Assembly (NCBI GenBank): GCA_011056555.1
Contig: DSEQ01000015.1
Location: forward strand, 1-47,878
Origin: Candidatus Zixiibacteriota bacterium
GTDB lineage: Bacteria > Zixibacteria > MSB-5A5 > JAABVY01
DNA: 47,878 nt
Direction of reading: 5' to 3'
Shown piece after piece: positions 41,441 through 47,878 of this stretch; positions within the stretch are counted from its first letter, which is position 1, and every line of letters begins with the position of its first letter. Under the pieces are notes generated by a model that ran no database searches, was not told where the DNA came from, and saw only the letters and a program-made list of their open reading frames with translations. A program made the position numbers and the translations under genes.

Positions 41441-42679
41441 TTATTTTTCCAGTAATTTCTTCCTGAGGTAATTGAACGCATGGTAAACAGTTCGTTCCCG
41501 ATTAATCTGCCGATCAACCCCGAAGACATGTTTATGAACATCCACACCATCCGCATGCGCCAATCCGATATATATCAGCCCCACAGGTTTCTCCTCGCTG
41601 CCGCCGGTCGGCCCGGCAATTCCGGAGACCGCGATAGCGTAATCAGTGCCGGCCTTATCCCGCATGTTTTTGGCCATGTGATAGACAGTTTCCTTCGAGA
41701 CTGCGCCGTAATCCACCAGTACTTCCTGGGGAACATCGAGAACATCTGTCTTGGCTTCATTGGAATATGTAACCGCACCCTGAAGGAAATATTCGGATGA
41801 TCCGGAGATATCGGTCAGCGCGGCTGCGATCATTCCGCCCGTGCATGATTCCGCAGTTGCTACAGTCATCTTCTTTTCTTTCAGGAGATCGGTGGTGACT
41901 TCGATTAAATCGCGGCCGTCGTCAGTGATGTAATATTCACCCAGGATTTTCTTTAGTTCCTCGGAATATCGGGCGAGCAGTTTCTCACCCCGATCTCTGT
42001 CGTCCCCGCGGTAAGTCAGCCTCAGGATTACCCCTTTGAGCGAGGGAAGGTAGGCCAGCTCGCAATCCTCATGAGTGAACTTATTCTTTCTGATCATATC
42101 TGCAATAAATGATTCAAATGTGCCGAAGGTCTGAATGTTGCGGAAGATGATATTAAAACCGTGCTCCAGTTTCTTCAGATAGGGGATCACCGACTGGTCG
42201 ATCATCGCGCGCATCTCGGACGGCACACCCGGCAGCGAGATCACAAGTTTTCCGTTTTCCTGGATCACAATTCCGACTGCGGAGCCAATCGGATTCTCCA
42301 GCAAAATCGTACCTTCGGGTTGGTCGGCCTGGGTCTTTACGAATTCGGGGATGATCATACCCCGGCGTGAGTAGCGATCCTTTATCAGGGCGAGAAGGTC
42401 CTGGTGATAGACCAGTTTACGGTTAAAAGTCTCGCAGATAGCGTATTTCGTCAGGTCATCATCGGTCGGCCCCAGCCCTCCGGTTGTGATTATCAAATCC
42501 GCCCGGCCCATCGCCTCCTTCAAGATATTGACAATATCCCTGTTGCCGTCCCCGATAGTGGTGATTCGCCTCACATCGGCGCCAACCTCGGTCAATTTGT
42601 CGGCGATATAGGCGGCATTGGAATCCAATGTCTGCCCCAATAGTATCTCGTTCCCGATTGTGATAATTTCAGCAATCAT
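41441..42679 (-). CDS. cinA: CinA, nicotinamide-nucleotide amidase / damage-inducible protein
   Basis: 412 residues. N-terminal MoCF/COG1058 domain (IITIGNEILLGQTLDSNAAY, LIITTGGLGPTDDDLTKYAI, SLPGVPSEMRAM) and C-terminal amidase domain (TVATAESCTGGMIAAALTDI, AVSGIAGPTGGSEEKPVGLI). The C-terminal domain deamidates nicotinamide mononucleotide in pyridine recycling; the N-terminal domain has ADP-ribose pyrophosphatase activity in some members. Its ATG overlaps the pgpA stop (ATGA), showing coupling. Confidence 0.96.
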   Translation of the reverse strand: MIAEIITIGNEILLGQTLDSNAAYIADKLTEVGADVRRITTIGDGNRDIVNILKEAMGRADLIITTGGLGPTDDDLTKYAICETFNRKLVYHQDLLALIKDRYSRRGMIIPEFVKTQADQPEGTILLENPIGSAVGIVIQENGKLVISLPGVPSEMRAMIDQSVIPYLKKLEHGFNIIFRNIQTFGTFESFIADMIRKNKFTHEDCELAYLPSLKGVILRLTYRGDDRDRGEKLLARYSEELKKILGEYYITDDGRDLIEVTTDLLKEKKMTVATAESCTGGMIAAALTDISGSSEYFLQGAVTYSNEAKTDVLDVPQEVLVDYGAVSKETVYHMAKNMRDKAGTDYAIAVSGIAGPTGGSEEKPVGLIYIGLAHADGVDVHKHVFGVDRQINRERTVYHAFNYLRKKLLEK

Positions 42680-43134
42680 AGCTTGATGAGAAAGTTTGCC
42701 AGAAGTTGTAATGTTATCCAGGAATAGAGGCCGGCGGCGATATCATCCATCGTGACTCCCCATCCGCGGGGGAGCTTCTCTGCCGATGCCTCCGGTTCAA
42801 TTTTTGCCACGTCAAATATACGGAATAGAATGAAACCGATCAAATAATATCTCCAGTCATGCGGATTGGGCACCAAAAGCATGGTCACAGCCATTCCAGC
42901 GACCTCATCGATAACGATTTTCTTACTGTCATGCCCGAAATGTTTTTCCGCAGCCGAGGAGACCCAGACCGAGAGGAAAAAGAGAATCCCCACCGCAGCA
43001 AACTGGTAGGCCAGGCCCAGAGGAAATATCAAATAGCAGATGATAATTCCGGGGATCGTTCCCCATGTTCCCGGGAATGGCTTCAGATATCCAAATCCAA
43101 AGCCCGTGGCTAATAATTTCACGATAAATGTCAT
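42676..43134 (-). CDS. pgpA: Phosphatidylglycerophosphatase A
   Basis: 152 residues, four hydrophobic segments. Start MTFIVKLLATGFGFGYLKPFPGTWGT, the KxxPGTxG motif of PgpA, then IVIDEVAGMAVTMLLVPNP, a conserved acidic motif, and WGVTMDDIAAGLYSW at the C-terminus. It removes phosphate from phosphatidylglycerophosphate to give phosphatidylglycerol, the step after PgsA, whose gene lies 3 bases upstream. The order pgsA-pgpA makes a phosphatidylglycerol unit. Confidence 0.94.
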   Translation of the reverse strand: MTFIVKLLATGFGFGYLKPFPGTWGTIPGIIICYLIFPLGLAYQFAAVGILFFLSVWVSSAAEKHFGHDSKKIVIDEVAGMAVTMLLVPNPHDWRYYLIGFILFRIFDVAKIEPEASAEKLPRGWGVTMDDIAAGLYSWITLQLLANFLIKL

Positions 43135-43137
43135 TCT

Positions 43138-43725
43138 CTATCTCAAAACGTTTTTCAGAAGGTAAAAATATTTTACTATATAATCAATCCCTGTCGCGAC
43201 TGTGATCACCATTGTTATAAACAGGATTCCGTCGATAAATAAATATGACCTGGAATCAGTAAGGATATCCCACCGCTCACCCATGGCCGGGATAAATGTC
43301 TGCAGATTGACAAAAAGCAGGATCAGGCCGATTGACACCATCTGCAAAAAGGTCTTTAACTTGGCCCACCATGTGGGCGTGATCACCATACCCTTGTAAG
43401 CTGCCAGGGAACGCAGGCCCATGATAAAGAATTCCCTGATAATAATGGGCAGGACCATCCAGGCTCTGGCGTAATCCAGCACCACGAAAGCGATCAGTGC
43501 GATCGAGGCCAGAATCTTATCCGCCAGGGGGTCCATGAATTTCCCGAAGCCGGTGGTGATATTATATTTTCGCGCAATCCAGCCGTCCATTATATCCGTG
43601 ACTGCCGCAATAATGAAGATGAGAAGCGCAACCAGCCTCGGCCAGACGCCCTCGATCAGGAAGAAGATCATAAAGACAGGCGCAAGCAGAATGCGGGTTA
43701 ATGTCAATCGATTGGGCCAATTCAT
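43138..43725 (-). CDS. pgsA: CDP-diacylglycerol-glycerol-3-phosphate 3-phosphatidyltransferase
   Basis: 195 residues with several membrane helices. The CDP-alcohol phosphotransferase motif is intact: DIMDGWIARKYNITTG followed by FGKFMDPLADK. MNWPNRLTLTRILLAPVFMI is the usual N-terminus. It forms phosphatidylglycerophosphate from CDP-diacylglycerol and sn-glycerol-3-phosphate in the inner membrane. It is the first gene of the - strand string. Coexistence with a GGGP synthase downstream means both G3P- and G1P-based head groups might be made. Confidence 0.95.
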   Translation of the reverse strand: MNWPNRLTLTRILLAPVFMIFFLIEGVWPRLVALLIFIIAAVTDIMDGWIARKYNITTGFGKFMDPLADKILASIALIAFVVLDYARAWMVLPIIIREFFIMGLRSLAAYKGMVITPTWWAKLKTFLQMVSIGLILLFVNLQTFIPAMGERWDILTDSRSYLFIDGILFITMVITVATGIDYIVKYFYLLKNVLR

Positions 43726-43734
43726 ATTTGGGCA

Positions 43735-43763
43735 AATAAAACCAGTATTTATGTTTAAGTCAA
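43735..43763 (-). promoter_or_regulatory. Possible promoter of the pgsA-gmhA string
   Basis: On the - strand TTGACT (43763-43758), 17 bases, then TTTATT (43740-43735), 9 bases before the pgsA ATG at 43725. The -10 is weak and the leader would be very short. Confidence 0.35.
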
Positions 43764-44118
43764 TCTATAATTGGAAACTGGAACAAATCCAAGCGGGGGT
43801 GAACTGCACCGGGCCATAGGCCCTCTGAACCTGCCATCAGAAACGCAGAATCTGCCTTTTGTCAAAGATCCTGCCCGGCAGAAATTGCGCTGTCATATTT
43901 CGTTGACTTGCAATGAGCTATAGCTTGCGCTCAGAATTCGCAGAAAATTGCGCGCATAATCTGCGTTTTTCGACCTGTGCATCCATTTTGTATTTCACTT
44001 TAAATAATTAATTCTAATCCATATAGTACAAAGAGATAGGCTGTTTAATTATTGAACATCGATTTGTGGCACATAGTTTGATTATATATCTGCCGAAGTC
44101 AGTTACTCTTAAATGGCG

Positions 44119-44190
44119 GTGATAGGGTACGAAGAGGAGGGGATAAAGGGATCTCTTAGAGATAAGCGATCCCTTCCTCTCTTTTTATTT
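44119..44190. terminator. Hairpin with T-rich flank
   Basis: AAGGGATC and GATCCCTT enclose a 14-base loop (near 44145-44175), followed on the + strand by CCTCTCTTTTTATTT. It lies in a 760-base gene-free stretch (43726-44485). It could end + strand transcription through that stretch, or close the small - strand ORF that starts at 44302. Confidence 0.5.
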
Positions 44191-44302
44191 ACTTACCATA
44201 AAATGTCCATGCAATTCTGTCGCTGATAAGGTGGACCTGGAGTATATCACCGCCGAGCTGGCGCATAAATTTTGTTGCCTTTTCTCCCTCCTTTCGTACC
44301 AT
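44189..44302 (-). CDS. Candidate 37-residue small protein
   Basis: MVRKEGEKATKFMRQLGGDI then LQVHLISDRIAWTFYGK and TAA. The sequence is protein-like: a basic helix, then alternating strands ending in an aromatic-glycine-lysine tail. AGGAGG lies inside the frame (44287-44294), so initiation may be at the internal ATG that yields MRQLGGDILQVHLISDRIAW. It is followed by the hairpin at about 44145-44175. No family is recognised; it may be a remnant. Confidence 0.35.
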   Translation of the reverse strand: MVRKEGEKATKFMRQLGGDILQVHLISDRIAWTFYGK

Positions 44303-44485
44303 CCGTTTTCTCAAGCTGAAGAATTAGGTCATACCCTGCTTTCTTGAAGCAGGGTTTACTTTATCCGCACCAATCTCCATCCTTGACATTCATCCCAAAT
44401 TTATTCATTTTCTCAAAACACTTTACAGCGTAGCTTGTTATATCAGATTTTGAGTGTGACACTATTTTGGTAGAAAGGACCGGTA

Positions 44486-45889
44486 ATGGCTGATAGTTTT
44501 GATGTTGCAGTTTTGGGAGGCGGACCGGGGGGGTATGTGGCCGCTATCCGCGCCGCCCAGCTCGGCAAAAAGGCGGCCTGTATAGAAGCCGAGGCTCTCG
44601 GGGGGGTCTGTCTGAACTGGGGATGTATACCCACCAAGACCATGATAGCTACCGCATCAATGTATAAGAAGATCAGGAACGCTTCGCGCTACGGGCTCAA
44701 ACTTGACGGCAATGTCTCTGTCGATATGGAAGCGATGATGGCCCGCAAGGACAAGATCGTCAAGGGGCTGGTTGATGGGATCGATGACCTGTTCGATTTT
44801 CACGGCGTGACTTCGATAAAAGGCAGGGGCAGGCTGAAAAGCGAAAATGCACTAATTGTCGAACAGGAAGACGGAAGCAAAAGGGAGATCAGGTCTGAAA
44901 ATATAATTATCGCCACAGGCAGCCGTCCCCTGAATATTCCTGCTTTTCCCTACGACGGTGAATATATTATCTCCTCCAATGAAATGGTTGCTCTCAAGAA
45001 GATTCCCGAATCGCTCCTGATAATCGGCATGGGCGTGATCGGATGTGAGTTCGCATTTTTGATGAGCATGCTGGGCTGCAGGGTCACCATGGTTGAACTT
45101 CTGGAACACGCCCTCCCGCTTGAAGATATTGATGTCTCGAAGACAATAGAACGCGAGCTGAAGAAAAACAAAGTGAAGTTCCATCTGGGCCGCAAAGTCA
45201 CTGTCGTCGATGTGCACAAGGGTGAGGGCATCAGGGCCGAACTGGACGACGGCAGGACGATTGAAGCGGAAAGGGCGCTGGTTTCAATCGGCCGCAAATT
45301 CAACGTCGATGATATAGGCCTGGAGGAACTGGAAATTGAGAAAAACGATAACGGCTCTATTAAAACCAACCTGAGGATGCAGACCAATATTCCCAATATT
45401 TACGCTATCGGCGACGTGGCCGGGAAATGGCTCCTGGCATATACCGCTTCAGCCGAGGGCGTAGTCGCCGCAGCCAATTGCGCGGGGGAGAAGACCGAGA
45501 TAAATTACGCCGGAGTACCGAATGCAATCTTCACCACTCCGGAAGTCGGTTCTGTGGGTCTGAGGGAGAAGCAGGCGGAGGAACAGGGAATCAATGTCCG
45601 CACCGGGCAGTTTTTATTCCGGGTTCTGGGCAAGGCGCAGGCGGAAAATGAGATCGAGGGGCTGGTGAAAGTAGTAGCCGACGCCGATTCTGATAAGATT
45701 CTGGGAGTGCATATTGTCGGCGCTCATGCTACAGAATTGATTCATGAATGTGCGCTCGCAGTCAGGATGGAATTGACTGTTGAGCAACTCGGAAATGCCT
45801 TTCACGCTCATCCTGTTATGTCCGAAGCGATTTTAGAAGCGGTGCATGACGTGCACGGATTATCCATTCATAATCCAAAACAATTATAG
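44486..45889 (+). CDS. lpdA: Dihydrolipoamide dehydrogenase
   Basis: 467 residues, AAAGGA 7 bases before the ATG. FAD-binding VLGGGPGGYVAAIRAAQLG, redox-active disulfide Cys42-Cys47 in GGVCLNWGCIPTKT, NAD-binding LLIIGMGVIGCEFAFLMSML, second FAD contact IYAIGDVAGKWLLAYTA, and the C-terminal active-site His in NAFHAHPVMSEAILEAV. It is the E3 subunit of 2-oxoacid dehydrogenase or glycine-cleavage complexes, reoxidising dihydrolipoyl groups with NAD+. No E1 or E2 gene is in the window, so the partner complex is unknown. Confidence 0.96.
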   Translation: MADSFDVAVLGGGPGGYVAAIRAAQLGKKAACIEAEALGGVCLNWGCIPTKTMIATASMYKKIRNASRYGLKLDGNVSVDMEAMMARKDKIVKGLVDGIDDLFDFHGVTSIKGRGRLKSENALIVEQEDGSKREIRSENIIIATGSRPLNIPAFPYDGEYIISSNEMVALKKIPESLLIIGMGVIGCEFAFLMSMLGCRVTMVELLEHALPLEDIDVSKTIERELKKNKVKFHLGRKVTVVDVHKGEGIRAELDDGRTIEAERALVSIGRKFNVDDIGLEELEIEKNDNGSIKTNLRMQTNIPNIYAIGDVAGKWLLAYTASAEGVVAAANCAGEKTEINYAGVPNAIFTTPEVGSVGLREKQAEEQGINVRTGQFLFRVLGKAQAENEIEGLVKVVADADSDKILGVHIVGAHATELIHECALAVRMELTVEQLGNAFHAHPVMSEAILEAVHDVHGLSIHNPKQL

Positions 45890-46021
45890 TCCTGTTAATG
45901 CAATGAATTTAATATTATTGAAACTTGCATATTAATCAGGCATATACCATATTAAACGTTTGAGCAATGGGTTTTGAATAATGTCGAGGTTATTTACTAA
46001 TATAAAACGGAAGGAGAAAAC

Positions 46022-46939
46022 GTGAGAAAGCTTCTAACCTTAGCGGTCTCCCTCATCTTCGTCCTGTCTCTGACTGTGGCATCCTACGCCCAGATGACCG
46101 GCGATGAGATTATCCAGAAATATCTGGAGAATACGGGGGGGATGGAAAATTACCAGAACCTGAAAACCCTGAAGATGGAGGGCAAGTCTTTCCTTGGCCA
46201 GGCATCCGGTGACATTGTCCTCGCTCAGATGGCGCCTAACAAACATTACATGAAATGGTCATCCCCGCAGTTTGAGGTCCTCGTGGCTTCCGACGGCGAG
46301 CAGATTTGGTCCAAATATCCGACTGTTCCGGGATACATTTTTGCGGAAGAGGAAGATCTTCCCAAAGAACTTGAGAAAATGCGCATCAGCCCCTACATCG
46401 ACTATAAGGAGCGCGGCGCTAAGGCCGAGCTGGTCGGTGAGGAGAAGGTCAAGGGTCAGGACGTATATAACGTTCGCTATATCCAGGCTGCCGGAGATAC
46501 GACCAATCTTTACTTCGCTAAGTCGAATTTTTATCTTCTAAAAGCCTCCAGCCCGCAAGGCGAGCAGGTATATGAGAAATACAAAGAGGTCGATGGTTTC
46601 ACCATGCCTCACAAAATGACCAGCAGTCAGGCCGGCCAGAGAATCATGACCGTGCTGACATCGATCGAGATCAATCCTGAGCTGGCTGATTCTCTGTTTG
46701 CGGCCCCGCCGGATTCTCTCAGGGCCCCGCAGGAAATCGTGGATCAGCTGAAGGCTCAGCAGGAAGCCGCTCAGAAAGCTGCCGAGGAAAAAGCAAAACA
46801 GGTTGAGGATGAGACAGAAAAGGCTGCCGAGGAAAAAGTAAAGCAAACCGAAGAGCAGACAGAAAAGGCGGTTGAGGAAAAAGCAAAACAAATCGAAGAG
46901 GGAACTCTGAAGCCTGAAGAAGGCAAACAGGAAGAATAA
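46022..46939 (+). CDS. LolA-like secreted protein with charged 15-residue repeats
   Basis: 305 residues from a GTG at 46022 with AAGGAG upstream. Signal peptide MRKLLTLAVSLIFVLSLTVA...YAQ. Residues ~25-225 look like an outer-membrane-lipoprotein-sorting fold: MTGDEIIQKYLENTGGMENY, LKTLKMEGKS, MKWSSPQFEVLVASDGEQIW, YNVRYIQAAGDTTNLYFAKS. The C-terminus carries three 15-residue repeats (AAEEKAKQVEDETEK, AAEEKVKQTEEQTEK, AVEEKAKQIEEGTLK), a solvent-exposed helical tail. A periplasmic lipid- or lipoprotein-binding role is family inference. Confidence 0.82.
   Translation: MRKLLTLAVSLIFVLSLTVASYAQMTGDEIIQKYLENTGGMENYQNLKTLKMEGKSFLGQASGDIVLAQMAPNKHYMKWSSPQFEVLVASDGEQIWSKYPTVPGYIFAEEEDLPKELEKMRISPYIDYKERGAKAELVGEEKVKGQDVYNVRYIQAAGDTTNLYFAKSNFYLLKASSPQGEQVYEKYKEVDGFTMPHKMTSSQAGQRIMTVLTSIEINPELADSLFAAPPDSLRAPQEIVDQLKAQQEAAQKAAEEKAKQVEDETEKAAEEKVKQTEEQTEKAVEEKAKQIEEGTLKPEEGKQEE
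46779..46914 (+). repeat. Three tandem ~45-bp coding repeats
   Basis: Three adjacent repeats within the preceding gene encode 15-residue Ala/Glu/Lys units (pattern A-x-EEK-x-KQ-x-E-x-x-T-x-K). Recent duplication is suggested by the shared codons (GAGGAAAAAG, AAGCAAA). Confidence 0.7.
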
Positions 46940-46960
46940 GTCTTATAAAGATAGAGCAAA

Positions 46961-46998
46961 AAAACCGTCCGCCTTTAAAAGCGGACGGTTATTTTTTG
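46961..46998. terminator. Bidirectional intrinsic terminator
   Basis: AACCGTCCGC (46963-46972) pairs with GCGGACGGTT (46981-46990) over an 8-base loop. The + strand follows with ATTTTTTGC and the - strand with a run of T (from the A-run at 46957-46964). It serves the convergent 46022 and 47013 genes. Confidence 0.9.
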
Positions 46999-47012
46999 CA
47001 AATCTTTAGAGT

Positions 47013-47351
47013 TTAATCGAAAGCCTTGATAGCTTCTTCGACCGAATCCTTGACATCAAATACTTCTGTCAGTCGTGATATGACCATTATTCTCTCGACC
47101 TTGTTGGTCAGGTTGGCAAGCTTGAGCTCTCCGCCGGCGTCCTTGAATTTCTTGTAGTGGTGGATTAAAATTGAGAGGCCCGAGGAGTTGATCCAGTCGC
47201 AGTCTTTCAAGTCGACTACTGCCTTTTTTCTCTCTTTGCCAATTATCGAATAGAGCTTTTCATCGAGTTCACCGGTATCCGGGCCGCCCATCAGCTGTCC
47301 CTTGACCTCAACGACATCAATGCCGTCCTTTTCATAAGTGTTGAGTTTCAT
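47013..47351 (-). CDS. STAS-domain anti-sigma factor antagonist
   Basis: 112 residues, a single STAS domain: VVEVKGQLMGGPDTGELDEKL, AVVDLKDCDWINSSGLSILI, ELKLANLTNKVERIMVISRL. The Ser56/Ser57 pair in INSSGL is the usual phosphorylation site of SpoIIAA/RsbV-like antagonists, which release a sigma factor or other partner when dephosphorylated. No kinase or sigma factor is adjacent, so the partner is unknown. It is separated from the LolA-like gene by a bidirectional terminator. Confidence 0.9.
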   Translation of the reverse strand: MKLNTYEKDGIDVVEVKGQLMGGPDTGELDEKLYSIIGKERKKAVVDLKDCDWINSSGLSILIHHYKKFKDAGGELKLANLTNKVERIMVISRLTEVFDVKDSVEEAIKAFD

Positions 47352-47437
47352 CTAATTCCTCCACATTTCTCATAATTATTTGCCGCAATATAATCCTTTT
47401 TTGGGCAGCAGGCAATCTAAATTCAACCCCTGCCGGC

Positions 47438-47878
47438 TCAATTCAAATTCTTGTCGTTTATGCGCAAAAGCTGCCTGACTGCAGATTCAATCAGGCCGAT
47501 GTCGATTTCAGTATTCTTGCAGGGCCCCTCGGGGCGATTATTGGGAAAGCCGATCACCGGGATGTGAGGATTGACTTCCACGAAACCGCTCATCAGGTCT
47601 CTCTCACAGGCCACGGCAATTATTGCCCTGGGCATCAGCATCTTTATTTTTTGACGGGCCTGCTGGCCTCCGCCTACAGTCATCATCTGGAAATGATAAC
47701 GATCCTTCAAATTCCGCAGGATCTCAAAGTAATCTTTGCGCAGACATCTCGGGAGAAGTACCAGAAGTTCCTGTGGGTCAAGATGGATGTCTTTCAGTCT
47801 GAGCACAAGGTTGTGGACTTTCAGGAATGAATTTACCATTCTGTCCCTGGGAATACCCAGAAGCCCGCCGATTTTTAC
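47438..47878 (-). CDS. DUF116 protein, 5' end outside window
   Basis: The frame is open to the window edge, so the start lies beyond 47878; an internal ATG at 47839 is not needed. About 146 residues are seen, beginning KIGGLLGIPRDRMVNSFLKV. DUF116 hallmarks: LLVLLPRCLR (first Cys), MMTVGGGQQARQKI, AIIAVACERDLMSGF, PVIGFPNNRPEGPCKNTEID. The conserved cysteines may bind a metal. Family function is not established. Confidence 0.85.
   Translation of the reverse strand, partial: VKIGGLLGIPRDRMVNSFLKVHNLVLRLKDIHLDPQELLVLLPRCLRKDYFEILRNLKDRYHFQMMTVGGGQQARQKIKMLMPRAIIAVACERDLMSGFVEVNPHIPVIGFPNNRPEGPCKNTEIDIGLIESAVRQLLRINDKNLN

Noticed and set aside
44065..44085. TGGCAC-N5-TTGAT, a near sigma-54 site upstream of lpdA.
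   Set aside because: The essential -12 GC is GA, and the site is about 400 bases from the gene.

Overview
The window looks like a chromosomal segment of an FCB-group bacterium, probably an uncultured lineage near Zixibacteria, Marinimicrobia or Calditrichaeota. The grounds are two secreted proteins ending in the FPNPFNPxT...SGIYFYRL...TRKM.L.K type IX sorting domain, a bacterial geranylgeranylglyceryl-phosphate synthase, and an alaS-recX-recA-thpR-cinA-pgpA-pgsA gene string. The phylum is inferred from family knowledge and was not tested.

Region 1 (1-4450): small envelope and stress genes on the + strand. These are a glycine-zipper protein cut by the window edge, a small beta-barrel, a 49-aa lmo0937-type membrane peptide, a DUF3185-like remnant, a periplasmic coiled-coil protein, a LapA-like membrane protein and an sll1863-type stress protein. 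A methyltransferase follows on the - strand, then a decayed C-terminal end of a serine recombinase.

Region 2 (5108-19346): a membrane histidine kinase and an NtrC-type response regulator with an intact GAFTGA loop. They are followed by a good sigma-54 promoter match and a likely operon: beta-barrel, PQQ-type propeller, T9SS cargo. A second, 1498-aa T9SS cargo has its own sigma-70-type promoter and carries a probable cysteine-peptidase-like domain.

Region 3 (19347-23330): a second stress cluster on the - strand. It holds an sll1863-like lipoprotein, a LapA-like protein, a UspA gene broken by one in-frame stop, an sll1863 protein and an ATP-cone protein. A second serine-recombinase C-terminal remnant abuts and overlaps tRNA-Asp, followed by a decayed tRNA and tRNA-Val. 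The repeated pairing of stress genes with recombinase ends suggests past integrations near tRNA-Asp.

Region 4 (23329-34198): a DUF3098-like protein, lipoproteins, a 36-codon cationic peptide ORF with its own terminator, the NAD(P)HX repair enzyme, a triheme cytochrome c, and three tandem secreted fibre-like paralogues. The spacers between the paralogues are decayed copies of the neighbouring gmhA 3' end.

Region 5 (34213-43725, all - strand): pgsA, pgpA, cinA, thpR, recA, recX, alaS, GGGP synthase and a gmhA-like isomerase. A REP/RAYT transposase element sits between recA and recX.

Region 6 (43726-47878): a small candidate ORF, dihydrolipoamide dehydrogenase, a LolA-like secreted protein with a 15-residue charged repeat, a bidirectional terminator, a STAS protein and a DUF116 protein cut by the window edge.
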